From: Candidatus Iainarchaeum sp.
GTDB taxonomy: Archaea; Iainarchaeota; Iainarchaeia; Iainarchaeales; GCA-2688035
Reading direction: 5' to 3'
Assembly (NCBI GenBank): GCA_017610205.1
Contig: JAFCCL010000007.1
Coordinates: forward strand, 57,728-121,727
DNA length: 64,000 nt
The notes below the pieces were generated by a model that was given only the letters and a program-made list of their open reading frames with translations, was not told where the DNA came from and searched no databases. Below are positions 1-8,079 of the stretch, piece after piece; the stretch's first letter is position 1; every line of letters starts with the position of its first letter. The position numbers and the translations under genes were made by a program.

Positions 1-1
1 A

Positions 2-1369
2 GAATCAGAAGTTGGAAAGGCAATGATTTCCTGTGACAAAGACGGGCCTATTTCAATGATGGTTACAGATGTTACAGTTGACCCGCATGCAGGAGATATT
101 GCAACAGGAAGGATTTATTCAGGAACGTTAAAAGCAGGCACAAAAGTCAGGGCAATTGGAATGCAAAAGGAGGTTGCCATACAACAGGTTGTTCTTTTTA
201 TGGGACAGGAAAGAATAAAGGTTGACGAGGTTCCCGCAGGAAACATTGCAGGCATTACAGGATTAAAAGAGGTTTTTGCAGGAGAAACAATTGGAAGTGA
301 GGAAATAAAGCCGTTTGAAAGCTTTAAGAGTTCAGCAGAACCAGTTATGACAATAAGCGTTGAACCAAAGCAAACAAAGGATTTGCCAAAGCTAATAGAA
401 GTAATAAGGCAGATTTCAAAAGAGGATCCAAACATTGTTTCAAGCTTAAACCAGGAAACAGGAGAACATTTGCTTTCAGGAATGGGAGAACTGCATTTGG
501 AAGTAACACAATACAGAATTGAATCAGACCACAAAATTCCAATTGAAGTAAGCCCGCCAATTGTTGTTTACAGGGAAACTATTTTGAAGGAAAGCCCTAC
601 TTTGGAGGGAAAAAGCCCTAACAGGCACAACAAATTCAAAATGAAAGCAACTCCAATTCCAAAGGAACAGCTTGAAAAACTTATTGAGTCAAAAATTTTG
701 GGAAAAATAAAACCAAAGGACAAGGAAATGATTGCAAAGTTTGAAGAAATGGGATTTGGGAGGGACACAAGCAGGAGAATTTGGGCAGTTCACAATAATT
801 GCATTCTTGCAGATATGACAAGAGGAATTGTTGCATTGCACGAAATCAGAGAACTTGTTATACAGGCATTTAATGACGCAATGGACCAGGGTCCTTTGGC
901 AAAAGAAAAATGCTTTGGAGTAATGATAGAACTTGAAGATGCAACCCTGCACGAGGATGCAATCCACAGAGGGCCTGCACAGGTCTTGCCAGCAGTTACA
1001 AGAACATGCTATGCCGGCATGCTAAGCGCAGACGCTGTTTTGTTTGAACCAAAACAGACTTTGTTTATTTCATGCCCACAGGATTACATGGGGTCTGTTT
1101 CAAAGGAATTGGGTCAGAGAAGAACTCAGATTACTGAAATGAAACAGGAAGGAGACGCAAGCATTTTCATAGCAAAGGCTCCTGTAAAAGAACTTATTGG
1201 CTTCTCAGCAGCCATCAGAGGCGCTACACAGGGAAGAGCAATCTGGACAGCAGAATACGCAGGATATGAACAGCTCCCACGTGAGATGCAGAAAACTGTT
1301 ATAGAAGAAGTAAGGAAAAGAAAGGGCATGGACCTAACAGTTAAAAGCGCGCAATTCTTTTTGGAATAA
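2..1369 (+). CDS. fusA: Elongation factor 2, C-terminal part (5' end outside window)
   Basis: This is the GTPase that translocates tRNA and mRNA on the ribosome. The reading frame is open from the first base, so the gene starts upstream; about 455 residues remain, covering domains II to V and lacking the GTPase domain. Domain IV carries the IHRGPAQ loop, whose His codon (965-967) is the expected diphthamide site of archaeal and eukaryotic EF-2. The protein ends in a short FFLE tail. The first internal ATG at 23 is not a real start, because conserved EF-2 sequence precedes it. The next gene is convergent. Identification is firm; the only gap is the missing N-terminus. Confidence 0.95.
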   Translation, partial: ESEVGKAMISCDKDGPISMMVTDVTVDPHAGDIATGRIYSGTLKAGTKVRAIGMQKEVAIQQVVLFMGQERIKVDEVPAGNIAGITGLKEVFAGETIGSEEIKPFESFKSSAEPVMTISVEPKQTKDLPKLIEVIRQISKEDPNIVSSLNQETGEHLLSGMGELHLEVTQYRIESDHKIPIEVSPPIVVYRETILKESPTLEGKSPNRHNKFKMKATPIPKEQLEKLIESKILGKIKPKDKEMIAKFEEMGFGRDTSRRIWAVHNNCILADMTRGIVALHEIRELVIQAFNDAMDQGPLAKEKCFGVMIELEDATLHEDAIHRGPAQVLPAVTRTCYAGMLSADAVLFEPKQTLFISCPQDYMGSVSKELGQRRTQITEMKQEGDASIFIAKAPVKELIGFSAAIRGATQGRAIWTAEYAGYEQLPREMQKTVIEEVRKRKGMDLTVKSAQFFLE

Positions 1370-1402
1370 AGGATTGTTTTTTAAAGACCTTTTTGAAGCA
1401 AG

Positions 1403-2515
1403 CTATTTTTCAACGCAATACATTTTTAGCGGAGTGCATTTTTCCAAATCCTTTGAGGCCTTTTTGCCAAGCACTTCTTTAAAGTGTTTTGGAGTAAGGC
1501 CGTTGTTTGGCCGCCTGATGATAATGTTTTCTTTGGATAAGATTTCGCCTGCTTTAACGTCTTCCTTTACCCAGATTGAGGGCCTGAAAATTATATTTTT
1601 TGCTTCTTCTTCACCAGGACCATAAGAAGGAGTTCCAAGCATTGTTTTTGTAGTTGGATTTGTTTTGTCAATGGAAATGTTTTCCTTTTCTACCAGCCTT
1701 ACCTTTTCAACTAAAGCGCTGAATTCTTGTGGTTCTAAAGAAAAAGCAGCGTCAGGTCCGCCTTCATCTCTTAAAATAATTAAGTGCTTTTCAATTACAC
1801 AGGCACCAAGCTGTGTTGCGATGACTGCATCTTCTGTACCAGGAACATGGCTTGAAAGACCTGAGAGAACAGAGAAATTTTTCTCAAGTTCTGGAATTGT
1901 TGCAAGGTTCATTTCTTCTGGTTTGGCAGGGTAAGAGCTGATGCAGTGAAGAAGGATAATATTTGGACAGCCTGCTTGCTTAAGGGTTTGAATTGCAAGC
2001 GCTATCTCTTCCTTGCTGCAAAGACCGGTTGACATTATTACCGGTTTCTTTGTTTGCCCAATTTTTTTAAGCAAGGGAATGTGAACAACTTCAAAGGAAG
2101 AAACCTTGTACAAGGAAACATTCATTTTTTCAAGAAAGTCAACTGCTGTAGCGTCAAAAGGCGCAGAGAAAAGGAAAAGTCCTTTTTCTTCAGCGTATTC
2201 TTTGAGCTTTGGTTGCCATTCCCAGGGAGTGTGAGCTTCTTTGTAAAGGCTGTATAATGTTCTGCCTTTCCAGAGATTGTCTTCGGTTATTACAAAAAAT
2301 TCGTTTTCACAATTTAAGGTAATTGTGTCAGCAGTGTAGGTTTGAAGCTTTACTGCGTCTGCTCCTGCTGCAGCTGCAGCGTCAATTATTTCAAGCGCCT
2401 TGTCATAGCTTTGGTGATGATTTGCAGACATTTCTGCAATTATGAAAGCAGACTGGTTTTGGCCAATTTTTCGCTTTAGCTTGCCTTGCCTTAATTCAAA
2501 TTCTTGCACTGGCAT
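1403..2515 (-). CDS. pseI: Pseudaminic acid synthase-like (NeuB/PseI family)
   Basis: The NeuB/PseI/SpsE family condenses phosphoenolpyruvate with a hexose derivative to make nine-carbon sialic-acid-like sugars used on surface glycans. The protein is about 370 aa: a TIM barrel opening with IIAEMSANH and AGADAVKLQTYTADTITL, then a C-terminal SAF (antifreeze-like) domain after about residue 290. These motifs resemble PseI more than NeuB. The start is placed at the ATG at 2515 because a TATA box (2538-2546 on this strand) lies 27 nt upstream; the longer frame to 2572 would run through that promoter. No other nonulosonate genes are in view. The exact sugar product is inferred. Confidence 0.88.
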   Translation of the reverse strand: MPVQEFELRQGKLKRKIGQNQSAFIIAEMSANHHQSYDKALEIIDAAAAAGADAVKLQTYTADTITLNCENEFFVITEDNLWKGRTLYSLYKEAHTPWEWQPKLKEYAEEKGLFLFSAPFDATAVDFLEKMNVSLYKVSSFEVVHIPLLKKIGQTKKPVIMSTGLCSKEEIALAIQTLKQAGCPNIILLHCISSYPAKPEEMNLATIPELEKNFSVLSGLSSHVPGTEDAVIATQLGACVIEKHLIILRDEGGPDAAFSLEPQEFSALVEKVRLVEKENISIDKTNPTTKTMLGTPSYGPGEEEAKNIIFRPSIWVKEDVKAGEILSKENIIIRRPNNGLTPKHFKEVLGKKASKDLEKCTPLKMYCVEK

Positions 2516-2537
2516 AGAAAGAAAATGGCGTGAAATG

Positions 2538-2546
2538 TTATTTAAA
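2538..2546 (-). promoter_or_regulatory. TATA box of the pseI-like gene
   Basis: On the minus strand this reads TTTAAATAA, centred 27 nt from the ATG at 2515. That is the spacing expected when transcription starts at or next to the start codon, so the mRNA is probably leaderless. Confidence 0.6.
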
Positions 2547-2577
2547 TGAATTCTTGCAGGGCTTGTACCCAAAAATG

Positions 2578-2585
2578 TTTAAATA
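2578..2585 (+). promoter_or_regulatory. TATA box of the gene at 2608
   Basis: TTTAAATA centred 26 nt before the ATG at 2608. With the opposite TATA box 40 nt away, this is a compact divergent promoter pair, both apparently leaderless. Confidence 0.6.
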
Positions 2586-2607
2586 GCTTGAAGGCAAGGA
2601 TATTATT

Positions 2608-3057
2608 ATGAGTAGAGCCAGTTTGTATGGGAGAAGACCAAATCCTGGGAGGAAAACTAGAACTGGGCAGGACAGGGTTGAACTCGCACAAAAACTTGCA
2701 GGACCCGGAGGAAGAGTTTCAAAGGGTTTGGCTAAAAGTCTTGATGAAAGCCTTGGAAGAAGGCGGGTTAGGAAATTGCTTAAGGCAAACTTTTCTTTTC
2801 CGGCAATTGAACGCTGGTTGAATGTTTATGGCAGCAATAGAACTACTTTAAAGCATTTGATGGATGTGGTTAGTCCAAAGTTTCCAATGACGTTTTACAA
2901 TATTTTGGGATGGGAAAGGTTCAAAATGGTTGTAAAGCATGTTGGAGGCCTTTCAAAGGAGAAATTAAAAATAATTTTAAATGAGGCAAAAGCTGGAAAA
3001 AGCGGGAAAGAACTTGTTGAAATGATTAAAAGCAATTTTAAAGGAAAAAGGTTTTGA
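2608..3057 (+). CDS. Hypothetical basic protein, 149 aa
   Basis: I do not recognise this protein. It is strongly basic, with an Arg/Lys/Gly-rich N-terminus (SRASLYGRRPNPGRK) followed by what looks like a mostly helical body ending in a Lys-rich tail (NFKGKRF). No signal peptide, membrane segment, cysteine cluster or nucleotide-binding motif is visible. The ATG at 2608 lies 26 nt after a good TATA box, which supports both the gene and a leaderless start. It stands alone between the divergent pseI-like gene and EF-1A. A nucleic-acid-binding role would fit the charge, but that is only inference. Confidence 0.7.
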   Translation: MSRASLYGRRPNPGRKTRTGQDRVELAQKLAGPGGRVSKGLAKSLDESLGRRRVRKLLKANFSFPAIERWLNVYGSNRTTLKHLMDVVSPKFPMTFYNILGWERFKMVVKHVGGLSKEKLKIILNEAKAGKSGKELVEMIKSNFKGKRF

Positions 3058-3179
3058 TGGAATAAAAATGCCTTGTGGTAAGAACCATCAGAAAAAAATC
3101 TAAAACCCAAAATTCAGCCTTTAATAAAGTGTTTTTAAAGCTTTTGGAATAAGAGATTGTAATTGAGAGTTAGTGGTTT

Positions 3180-3203
3180 CCAATTTCTCCATAAAAGAAT
3201 TGG
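3180..3203 (+). promoter_or_regulatory. Leader hairpin upstream of EF-1A
   Basis: CCAATT (3180-3185) and AATTGG (3198-3203) form a 6-bp stem with a 12-nt loop, about 30 nt before the EF-1A start. A TATA-like TTTTTAAAG near 3133-3140 would place transcription start around 3160, so the hairpin would lie in the leader. The RBS GGAGG follows at about 3219-3223. A regulatory role is unproven. Confidence 0.3.
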
Positions 3204-3231
3204 TGGCGAATTCAGTTTGGAGGTATAGAAA

Positions 3232-4509
3232 ATGGCTGATAAACCACACGTTAACCTTGTCTTTATTGGACACGTTGACCATGGAAAAAGTACACTGGTT
3301 GGAAGACTTTTGTATGACTCAGGCGCATTGCCTGAACAAGAATATAGAAAACTTGAGGCTGAGGCAAAATCTGTTGGAAAGGGAACCTTTGCATTTGCTT
3401 TTGCAATGGACAACCTTAAAGAAGAAAGGGAGCGAGGGGTAACAATTGACGTTTCCTACAAGAAATTTGAAGGAAAAAAGAACAATTTTACCATAATTGA
3501 TGCACCAGGCCACAAGGACTTTATTAAAAATATGATTACCGGAACAAGTCAGGCTGACGCCGCTGTTTTGGTTATTGCTGCAAAAGAAGGCGTAATGGCA
3601 CAGACAAAAGAACACGCTTTCCTTGCACAGGTAATGGGCTTAAAGCAGCTTATTATTGCAGTAAACAAAATGGACGAAGTCAACTATGATGAGGCAAAAT
3701 TCAAAGAAGTTCATGAACAAGCAGAAAAGCTTCTAAAAGGTGTTGGATATAAAGGAGAGCAAATGAAATTTATCCCGGTTTCTGCATGGGTTGGAGACAA
3801 CGTTGCAAAGAAATCTGACAAAATGACATGGTATAAGGGACCAGCACTAATAGATGCTTTGGATGAAATTATTCCGCCAAAACCACCGACAAATAAGCCT
3901 CTAAGACTACCTGTTCAAGATGTATACAACATCAAGGGCGTAGGAATTGTGCCAGTCGGAAGGGTTGAAACAGGAATTGTAAAGCCAGGTGATAAAATAA
4001 TTGTTGAGCCAAGCGGAGCAACAGGTGAAATAAAAACACTTGAAATGCACCATGAGCAATTGAAACAGGCAATTCCAGGCGACAACATTGGCTTTAATGT
4101 AAGAGGACTTGAAAAGGGAGACATTGCAAGAGGCGATGTAATCGGACCAGTAAGTGACCCACCAACTGTAGCAAAAGAATTCGAAGCACAGATTGTGGTT
4201 TTGTCACACCCTACAGCAATACCTGTTGGATACACTCCAGTATTCCACCTTCACACAGCCCAGCTTTCATGTAAAATAACAGAAATTTTGAAAAAGCTGG
4301 ACCCTAAAACAGGCCAAACAAAGGAAGAAAATCCAAAATTCCTGAAAACAGGAGACGCAGCAATTGTAAAGATTGTGCCAACCAAGCCGGTTGTAGTGGA
4401 AGAATATAAGAAATTCCCACAGCTTGGCAGATTTGCAATCAGGGACATGGGCCAGACTGTTGCGGCAGGAATGGTCACAAAGGTTGTGCCAAGGGAGAAA
4501 AAGAAGTAA
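3232..4509 (+). CDS. tuf: Elongation factor 1-alpha (EF-1A)
   Basis: This GTPase delivers aminoacyl-tRNA to the ribosomal A site. The 425-aa protein is full length for archaeal EF-1A. The G-domain motifs are visible: P-loop GHVDHGKST at residues 13-21, DAPGH at 90-94 and NKMD at 145-148, followed by two beta-barrel domains. The ATG at 3232 has a good RBS (TTTGGAGG) about 9 nt upstream. The gene is followed by a strong hairpin plus T-tract (4540-4571) and then S10. EF-1A next to S10 is a common archaeal arrangement, but here the terminator-like hairpin separates them. Confidence 0.98.
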   Translation: MADKPHVNLVFIGHVDHGKSTLVGRLLYDSGALPEQEYRKLEAEAKSVGKGTFAFAFAMDNLKEERERGVTIDVSYKKFEGKKNNFTIIDAPGHKDFIKNMITGTSQADAAVLVIAAKEGVMAQTKEHAFLAQVMGLKQLIIAVNKMDEVNYDEAKFKEVHEQAEKLLKGVGYKGEQMKFIPVSAWVGDNVAKKSDKMTWYKGPALIDALDEIIPPKPPTNKPLRLPVQDVYNIKGVGIVPVGRVETGIVKPGDKIIVEPSGATGEIKTLEMHHEQLKQAIPGDNIGFNVRGLEKGDIARGDVIGPVSDPPTVAKEFEAQIVVLSHPTAIPVGYTPVFHLHTAQLSCKITEILKKLDPKTGQTKEENPKFLKTGDAAIVKIVPTKPVVVEEYKKFPQLGRFAIRDMGQTVAAGMVTKVVPREKKK

Positions 4510-4539
4510 TTTTGGAATACATAAAAAGTAAATAAAACA

Positions 4540-4571
4540 GGGAAACAGTGCTTTTACTGTTTTCCTTTTTT
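4540..4571 (+). terminator. Hairpin plus T-tract after EF-1A
   Basis: A 10-bp stem (4540-4549 with 4556-4565, one G-T pair) with a 6-nt loop is followed directly by TTTTTT and, two bases later, more Ts. It looks like a bacterial intrinsic terminator and sits between EF-1A and S10. It could stop or attenuate transcription into S10. Confidence 0.6.
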
Positions 4572-4600
4572 CCATTTTTTTTAAGCAAAGGTGAACATGG

Positions 4601-4909
4601 ATGCAAAAAGCAAGAATTAAACTGACATCTCCTGAATTTGGGCAGATAACAGAAATCTCTCAAAGAATGGTTGAAATTGCAGAAAGAACAGGTGTTAAGC
4701 ATTCAGGAATTATCCCCTTGCCAACCAAAAAACTAATTGTGCCAACAAGGAAATCTCCCTGCGGCGGCGGAACAGAAAGCTATGAAAGATGGCAATTAAG
4801 AATTCATAAAAGACTAATTGACGTTGAAGCAGACGAGCGAACCCTTAGAAGAATTATGAGGGTTGAAATCCCAGAATCAGTTCACGTTGAAATAGAATTA
4901 AAAGAATAG
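4601..4909 (+). CDS. rps10: Ribosomal protein S10 (uS10)
   Basis: A small-subunit head protein, 102 aa, the usual archaeal length. Recognisable stretches are ARIKLTSPEF near the N-terminus, GIIPLPTKKLIVPTRKSP in the middle and ESYERWQLRIHKRLIDV after it. The ATG at 4601 is preceded by AAAGGTGA. The overlapping ATG at 4596 is out of frame and soon hits a stop. It sits downstream of EF-1A, separated by a terminator-like hairpin. Confidence 0.97.
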   Translation: MQKARIKLTSPEFGQITEISQRMVEIAERTGVKHSGIIPLPTKKLIVPTRKSPCGGGTESYERWQLRIHKRLIDVEADERTLRRIMRVEIPESVHVEIELKE

Positions 4910-4927
4910 GACTTTAAGACGAAACTG

Positions 4928-4936
4928 TTTTAAATA
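4928..4936 (+). promoter_or_regulatory. TATA box upstream of rpiB
   Basis: TTTAAATAA, about 37 nt before the ATG at 4969. It implies a leader of roughly 10 nt containing GAGGG as a possible RBS. It supports the ATG at 4969 over the TTG at 4954. Confidence 0.5.
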
Positions 4937-4968
4937 ACACAACCCTATTTCTTTTGAGGGATTCAAAA

Positions 4969-5490
4969 ATGCAGTATTATATCGGCTCAGACCACGCAGG
5001 ATTTAACCTTAAGGAAATTATTAAGGAAAAGCTTAAGGGCAAGTACAAGTTTGAGGATATGGGAACCTTTTCTGCTACAAGAATCGATTATGCAATAGTT
5101 GGCTTTGAGGTTGCAAAAAAGGTTGCATCTGAAAAAAATGCAATTGGAGTATTAATTTGCGGGACAGGAATTGGAATGAGCATGGTTGCAAACAAGGTTC
5201 CAGGAATAAGGGCAGCACTGATTTATGACGGATTTACAGCAAAAATGGCAAGGCAACACAATAATGCAAACATTGCATGCATTGGAGCAAGAAAGATTTC
5301 ACCGCAGGCAACAATTTCAATTATTGACACCTTTTTGTCAGCAGGCTTTGACGGAAATAAGAAAGGCGGAGAAAGGCATAAGAAAAGGGTAGAGCAGATA
5401 GTGGCAATTGAAAAAGAGCATTTTAAGGAAGATGCAATTAAAAAAGGATTTTCTCTGGAAAACCTGTTTGGCAGCAAAAAAAAGGTTTAA
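4969..5490 (+). CDS. rpiB: Ribose-5-phosphate isomerase B family (RpiB/LacAB)
   Basis: This family interconverts ribose-5-phosphate and ribulose-5-phosphate, linking nucleotide and pentose metabolism. The 173-aa protein has the N-terminal YIGSDHAGF motif (Asp8, His9), the active-site Cys64 in ICGTGIGMS and the RQHNNANI motif around His97. The C-terminal 25 or so residues extend beyond the usual ~150-aa length and are Lys/Glu rich. The ATG at 4969 is preferred over an in-frame TTG at 4954. The stop codon overlaps the TATA box of the Nudix gene. A related sugar-phosphate isomerase specificity is possible. Confidence 0.92.
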   Translation: MQYYIGSDHAGFNLKEIIKEKLKGKYKFEDMGTFSATRIDYAIVGFEVAKKVASEKNAIGVLICGTGIGMSMVANKVPGIRAALIYDGFTAKMARQHNNANIACIGARKISPQATISIIDTFLSAGFDGNKKGGERHKKRVEQIVAIEKEHFKEDAIKKGFSLENLFGSKKKV

Positions 5491-5495
5491 ATAAA
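5486..5495 (+). promoter_or_regulatory. TATA box of the Nudix gene
   Basis: TTTAAATAAA overlapping the rpiB stop codon, about 30 nt before the ATG at 5520. It suggests a separate, nearly leaderless transcript for Nudix-archease-rtcB. Confidence 0.55.
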
Positions 5496-5519
5496 ACTCT
5501 TTTCCTATTAGATTATTTT

Positions 5520-5954
5520 ATGGGCAAACAGATTTATCCAGAACCAACTGTGGGGGCACTTATATTGAATGAAAAGAAAGAAGTACTGCTTTGCAAAAGC
5601 CCTAAATTTAACGGAAAATTCATTGTGCCAGGTGGGCATGTGGAGGTAGGAGAAACGCTTGAGCAGGCGATGAAGCGAGAAATAAAGGAAGAAACAGGGC
5701 TTGAAATAGAGCCTGTGAAATTTATTGCTTTTTACAATGCGATTTATCCAAAGGATTTTTTTGAAAAACGGCACTTCATTTTCTTTGATTTCCTTTGCAG
5801 GGCAAAAGAAGGTGCAAGGGAATGCCTGGACAATGAGGAGTTAATTAAGGCTGTTTGGATTAAACCAAAAAAGGCATTGAAAGAATTGAATCTTGAACTT
5901 TACACTCAAAAAACTATTGAAACCTACCTTGAAGGTGAAAAAGGCAATGTTTGA
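5520..5954 (+). CDS. Nudix hydrolase
   Basis: Nudix enzymes hydrolyse nucleoside diphosphates linked to another group, often damaged nucleotides or cofactors. In this 144-aa protein the Nudix box GX5EX7REUXEEXGU is complete at residues 39-61 (Gly39, Glu45, Arg53-Glu54, Glu57-Glu58). The substrate cannot be told from the sequence. It is the first gene of a tight group: its end overlaps the archease start by 8 nt, and rtcB follows 3 nt after archease. A role in nucleotide handling around RNA ligation is conceivable but only inferred from position. Confidence 0.92.
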   Translation: MGKQIYPEPTVGALILNEKKEVLLCKSPKFNGKFIVPGGHVEVGETLEQAMKREIKEETGLEIEPVKFIAFYNAIYPKDFFEKRHFIFFDFLCRAKEGARECLDNEELIKAVWIKPKKALKELNLELYTQKTIETYLEGEKGNV

Positions 5955-6366
5955 ATTGTTTGAGCACAAGGCCGATGCAGGCGTAAGAGGAGTTGGCAAA
6001 AGCAAAGAGGAAGCATTTGCAGAATGCGCAAAGGCAATGTTTTCTGTAATGGCTGATTTGAAAAAAATTGGTTCCGAAGAAAAGTTCGATGTAGAGATTG
6101 AAACAAATGACCTTGAAAGCCTTTTGGTTGATTTCCTAAACCATTTGCTTTACCTAAGAGATGTGAATGAAATGCTGTTCAGTAGGTTTGACTTATACAT
6201 AACAAATGATGGCGGTGGATGGAAGCTTAGGGGAAGGGCATTCGGAGAAAAAATTAATAAGGAAAAGCACGGCATTAAATCAGATGTCAAGGCCGCAAGC
6301 TATCACCAGCTCAAAGTTGTGGAAAAGAACGGGAAATGGCTTGCGCAATGTGTTGTGGATGTGTAG
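5947..6366 (+). CDS. Archease (RtcB cofactor)
   Basis: Archease activates the RNA ligase RtcB by promoting its guanylylation. The 139-aa protein starts MFELFEHKADAGVRG, the typical archease opening (FE..HTAD), and ends in SYHQLKVV and a CVVDV tail; acidic metal-binding positions include the Asp in KADAG. The ATG at 5947 is chosen over an in-frame ATG at 5893 deep inside the Nudix gene. It overlaps the Nudix gene by 8 nt and is followed 3 nt later by rtcB, a pairing well known in archaea. Confidence 0.95.
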   Translation: MFELFEHKADAGVRGVGKSKEEAFAECAKAMFSVMADLKKIGSEEKFDVEIETNDLESLLVDFLNHLLYLRDVNEMLFSRFDLYITNDGGGWKLRGRAFGEKINKEKHGIKSDVKAASYHQLKVVEKNGKWLAQCVVDV

Positions 6367-6369
6367 GGC

Positions 6370-7803
6370 ATGATGTTTAAAAAAATTAAGGAAGGCATTT
6401 GGGAAATGCCAAAGCAGGGGCAAATGAAGGTCCCCGCGAGAATTTTTGCCACTGAAAAGCTTTTTGGAGATATTGAACAGGGTGCAATGCAGCAGGCGGT
6501 TAATACCGCGCAGTTGCCGGGAATTCAGAAAGCTGCTTTGGGAATGCCTGATTTGCATTTTGGCTATGGTTTCCCAATCGGGGGAGTTGCCGCTTTTGAT
6601 GAAAAAGAAAAAGGGGTTGTAAGCCCTGGCGGAATCGGATTTGATATAAATTGCGGAATAAGGCTTATCAGAACAAATTTGGCTGCCGAAGACATTAAGC
6701 CAAAGCTTCCAGAGCTCATGGATTTGCTGTTTAAGCTTATTCCGGCAGGGGTTGGCCAAAAGGGCAAAATCAGGGTGGAAAAAAACGAGCTTGCCGAGAT
6801 TTATAGCAGGGGAGCAAGGCATATGGTTGAAAAGGGCTTTGGATGGAAACAGGATTTGGAGAGAATTGAGGAAAAGGGTCGCATGAAAGAGGCAAACCCT
6901 GAAAAGGTCAGTGAAAAGGCTTTCAAAAGGGGAATGCCGCAGATCGGAACTTTGGGGGCTGGGAACCATTTTGTGGAGGTCCAGGCAGTTGAAAAGATTT
7001 TTGATAAAGATATTGCAAAAAGCTTTGGCTTGTTTGAAGGACAGGCTGTTGTAATGCTGCATTCCGGAAGCAGGGGAACAGGGCACCAGATTGCAACAGA
7101 TTACATAAGCGTTATGCAAAAGGCAATGGAAAAATACGGCATTAAAGTCAATGACAGGCAGCTTGCCTGCACCCCTATTGAAAGCCAAGAAGGAAAGGAT
7201 TACCTAGAGGCAATGTGGTGCGGCGTAAACTATGCCTTTGCAAACAGGCAGGCAATGTCCCATTGGATTAGGGAGGGGTTTGAACAGGTTTTTGGGCAGG
7301 ATGCTGAAAGCCTTGAAATGGAAGTTGTTTACGATGTTTGCCACAATGTGGCAAAGTTTGAAAAGCACAAAATAAACGGAAAGGAAAAAGAACTGCTTGT
7401 GCACAGGAAAGGGGCAACAAGGGCGATGCCAAAGGGCAGGCCTGAAAATCCGAAAATTTATGCAAAAACAGGGCATCCTGCAATAATTCCCGGAAGCATG
7501 GGCACAGCATCCTATGTTCTTGTTGGCACAGAAACAGGGCTGAAAGAAAGCTTTGCATCAGTATGCCATGGGGCAGGAAGGGCAATGTCAAGGCATGAAG
7601 CAATGAGGAAAAAAAGCGGAGAGCAGGTCAAAAAAGAGCTTGAAGCAAAAGGCGAAGTTATCAAAGGCAAAAGCCTGGCTGGCTTGGCTGAAGAAATGCC
7701 GGAAGCCTACAAAGACATTGATGAAGTAATTGAAAGTGTTGTCTTGTCAGGAATTGGAAAAAAGGTTGCAAGGCATTTGCCGCTCGCGGTAATGAAAGGA
7801 TAA
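6370..7803 (+). CDS. rtcB: RNA-splicing ligase RtcB
   Basis: RtcB joins 2',3'-cyclic-phosphate and 5'-OH RNA ends, including tRNA halves after intron removal. The 477-aa protein is full length. Visible signatures are MPDLHFGYGFPIGG, DINCGIRLI with the metal-binding Cys, AGNHFVEVQ, HSGSRGTGHQ, and VCHGAGRAMSR with the His expected to carry GMP. It directly follows archease, its activator. An intron-bearing tRNA-Leu in this window (30156-30272) is a probable substrate. No intein is present, unlike some archaeal RtcB genes. Confidence 0.97.
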   Translation: MMFKKIKEGIWEMPKQGQMKVPARIFATEKLFGDIEQGAMQQAVNTAQLPGIQKAALGMPDLHFGYGFPIGGVAAFDEKEKGVVSPGGIGFDINCGIRLIRTNLAAEDIKPKLPELMDLLFKLIPAGVGQKGKIRVEKNELAEIYSRGARHMVEKGFGWKQDLERIEEKGRMKEANPEKVSEKAFKRGMPQIGTLGAGNHFVEVQAVEKIFDKDIAKSFGLFEGQAVVMLHSGSRGTGHQIATDYISVMQKAMEKYGIKVNDRQLACTPIESQEGKDYLEAMWCGVNYAFANRQAMSHWIREGFEQVFGQDAESLEMEVVYDVCHNVAKFEKHKINGKEKELLVHRKGATRAMPKGRPENPKIYAKTGHPAIIPGSMGTASYVLVGTETGLKESFASVCHGAGRAMSRHEAMRKKSGEQVKKELEAKGEVIKGKSLAGLAEEMPEAYKDIDEVIESVVLSGIGKKVARHLPLAVMKG

Positions 7804-7840
7804 CTCAAAACCAGGGAAAAAACGAGAAAGGAATGAGGGA

Positions 7841-8008
7841 ATGAAAATGCGACATTTAGTAATGCCAAGAAGGACACTGGACTATCTTTTGATGGGAATT
7901 GTTGCAGGGATAATTGCAGGATTAATTTTGGTTTACATAGGCGGAATCACGTATTATGGCATAATTCAGGCCTCTGAAAGCATTAAAATGGGCTTTAAAA
8001 CCCCCTAA
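7841..8008 (+). CDS. Small single-pass membrane protein, 55 aa
   Basis: A short gene 37 nt after rtcB. It encodes a basic N-terminus (MKMRHLVMPRRTLDY), one clear hydrophobic helix at about residues 16-42 (LLMGIVAGIIAGLILVYIGG followed by ITYYGII) and a short polar tail. A purine-rich GAGGGA lies just before the ATG at 7841; the ATG at 7847 has better RBS spacing and may be the true start. Function is unknown. Positive charges before the helix suggest a cytoplasmic N-terminus. The frame and membrane helix make a chance ORF less likely, but the protein is not confirmed. Confidence 0.5.
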   Translation: MKMRHLVMPRRTLDYLLMGIVAGIIAGLILVYIGGITYYGIIQASESIKMGFKTP

Positions 8009-8048
8009 AAACAGCAAATAAGTAACTTTATTCAGTTAATCAGTAACA

Positions 8049-8056
8049 TTTAAATA
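8049..8056 (+). promoter_or_regulatory. TATA box of the surface-protein gene
   Basis: TTTAAATA centred 28 nt before the ATG at 8080, consistent with a leaderless mRNA. Confidence 0.6.
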
Positions 8057-8079
8057 CTTGGAGTACTGCAGTTTTTATA

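Noticed and set aside
3068..3103. 11-codon ATG frame in the EF-1A upstream region
   Set aside because: Too short and without an RBS; likely chance.
6280..7188. 302-codon minus-strand frame opposite rtcB
   Set aside because: The plus strand encodes a full RtcB with all motifs; the antisense frame shows no family features.
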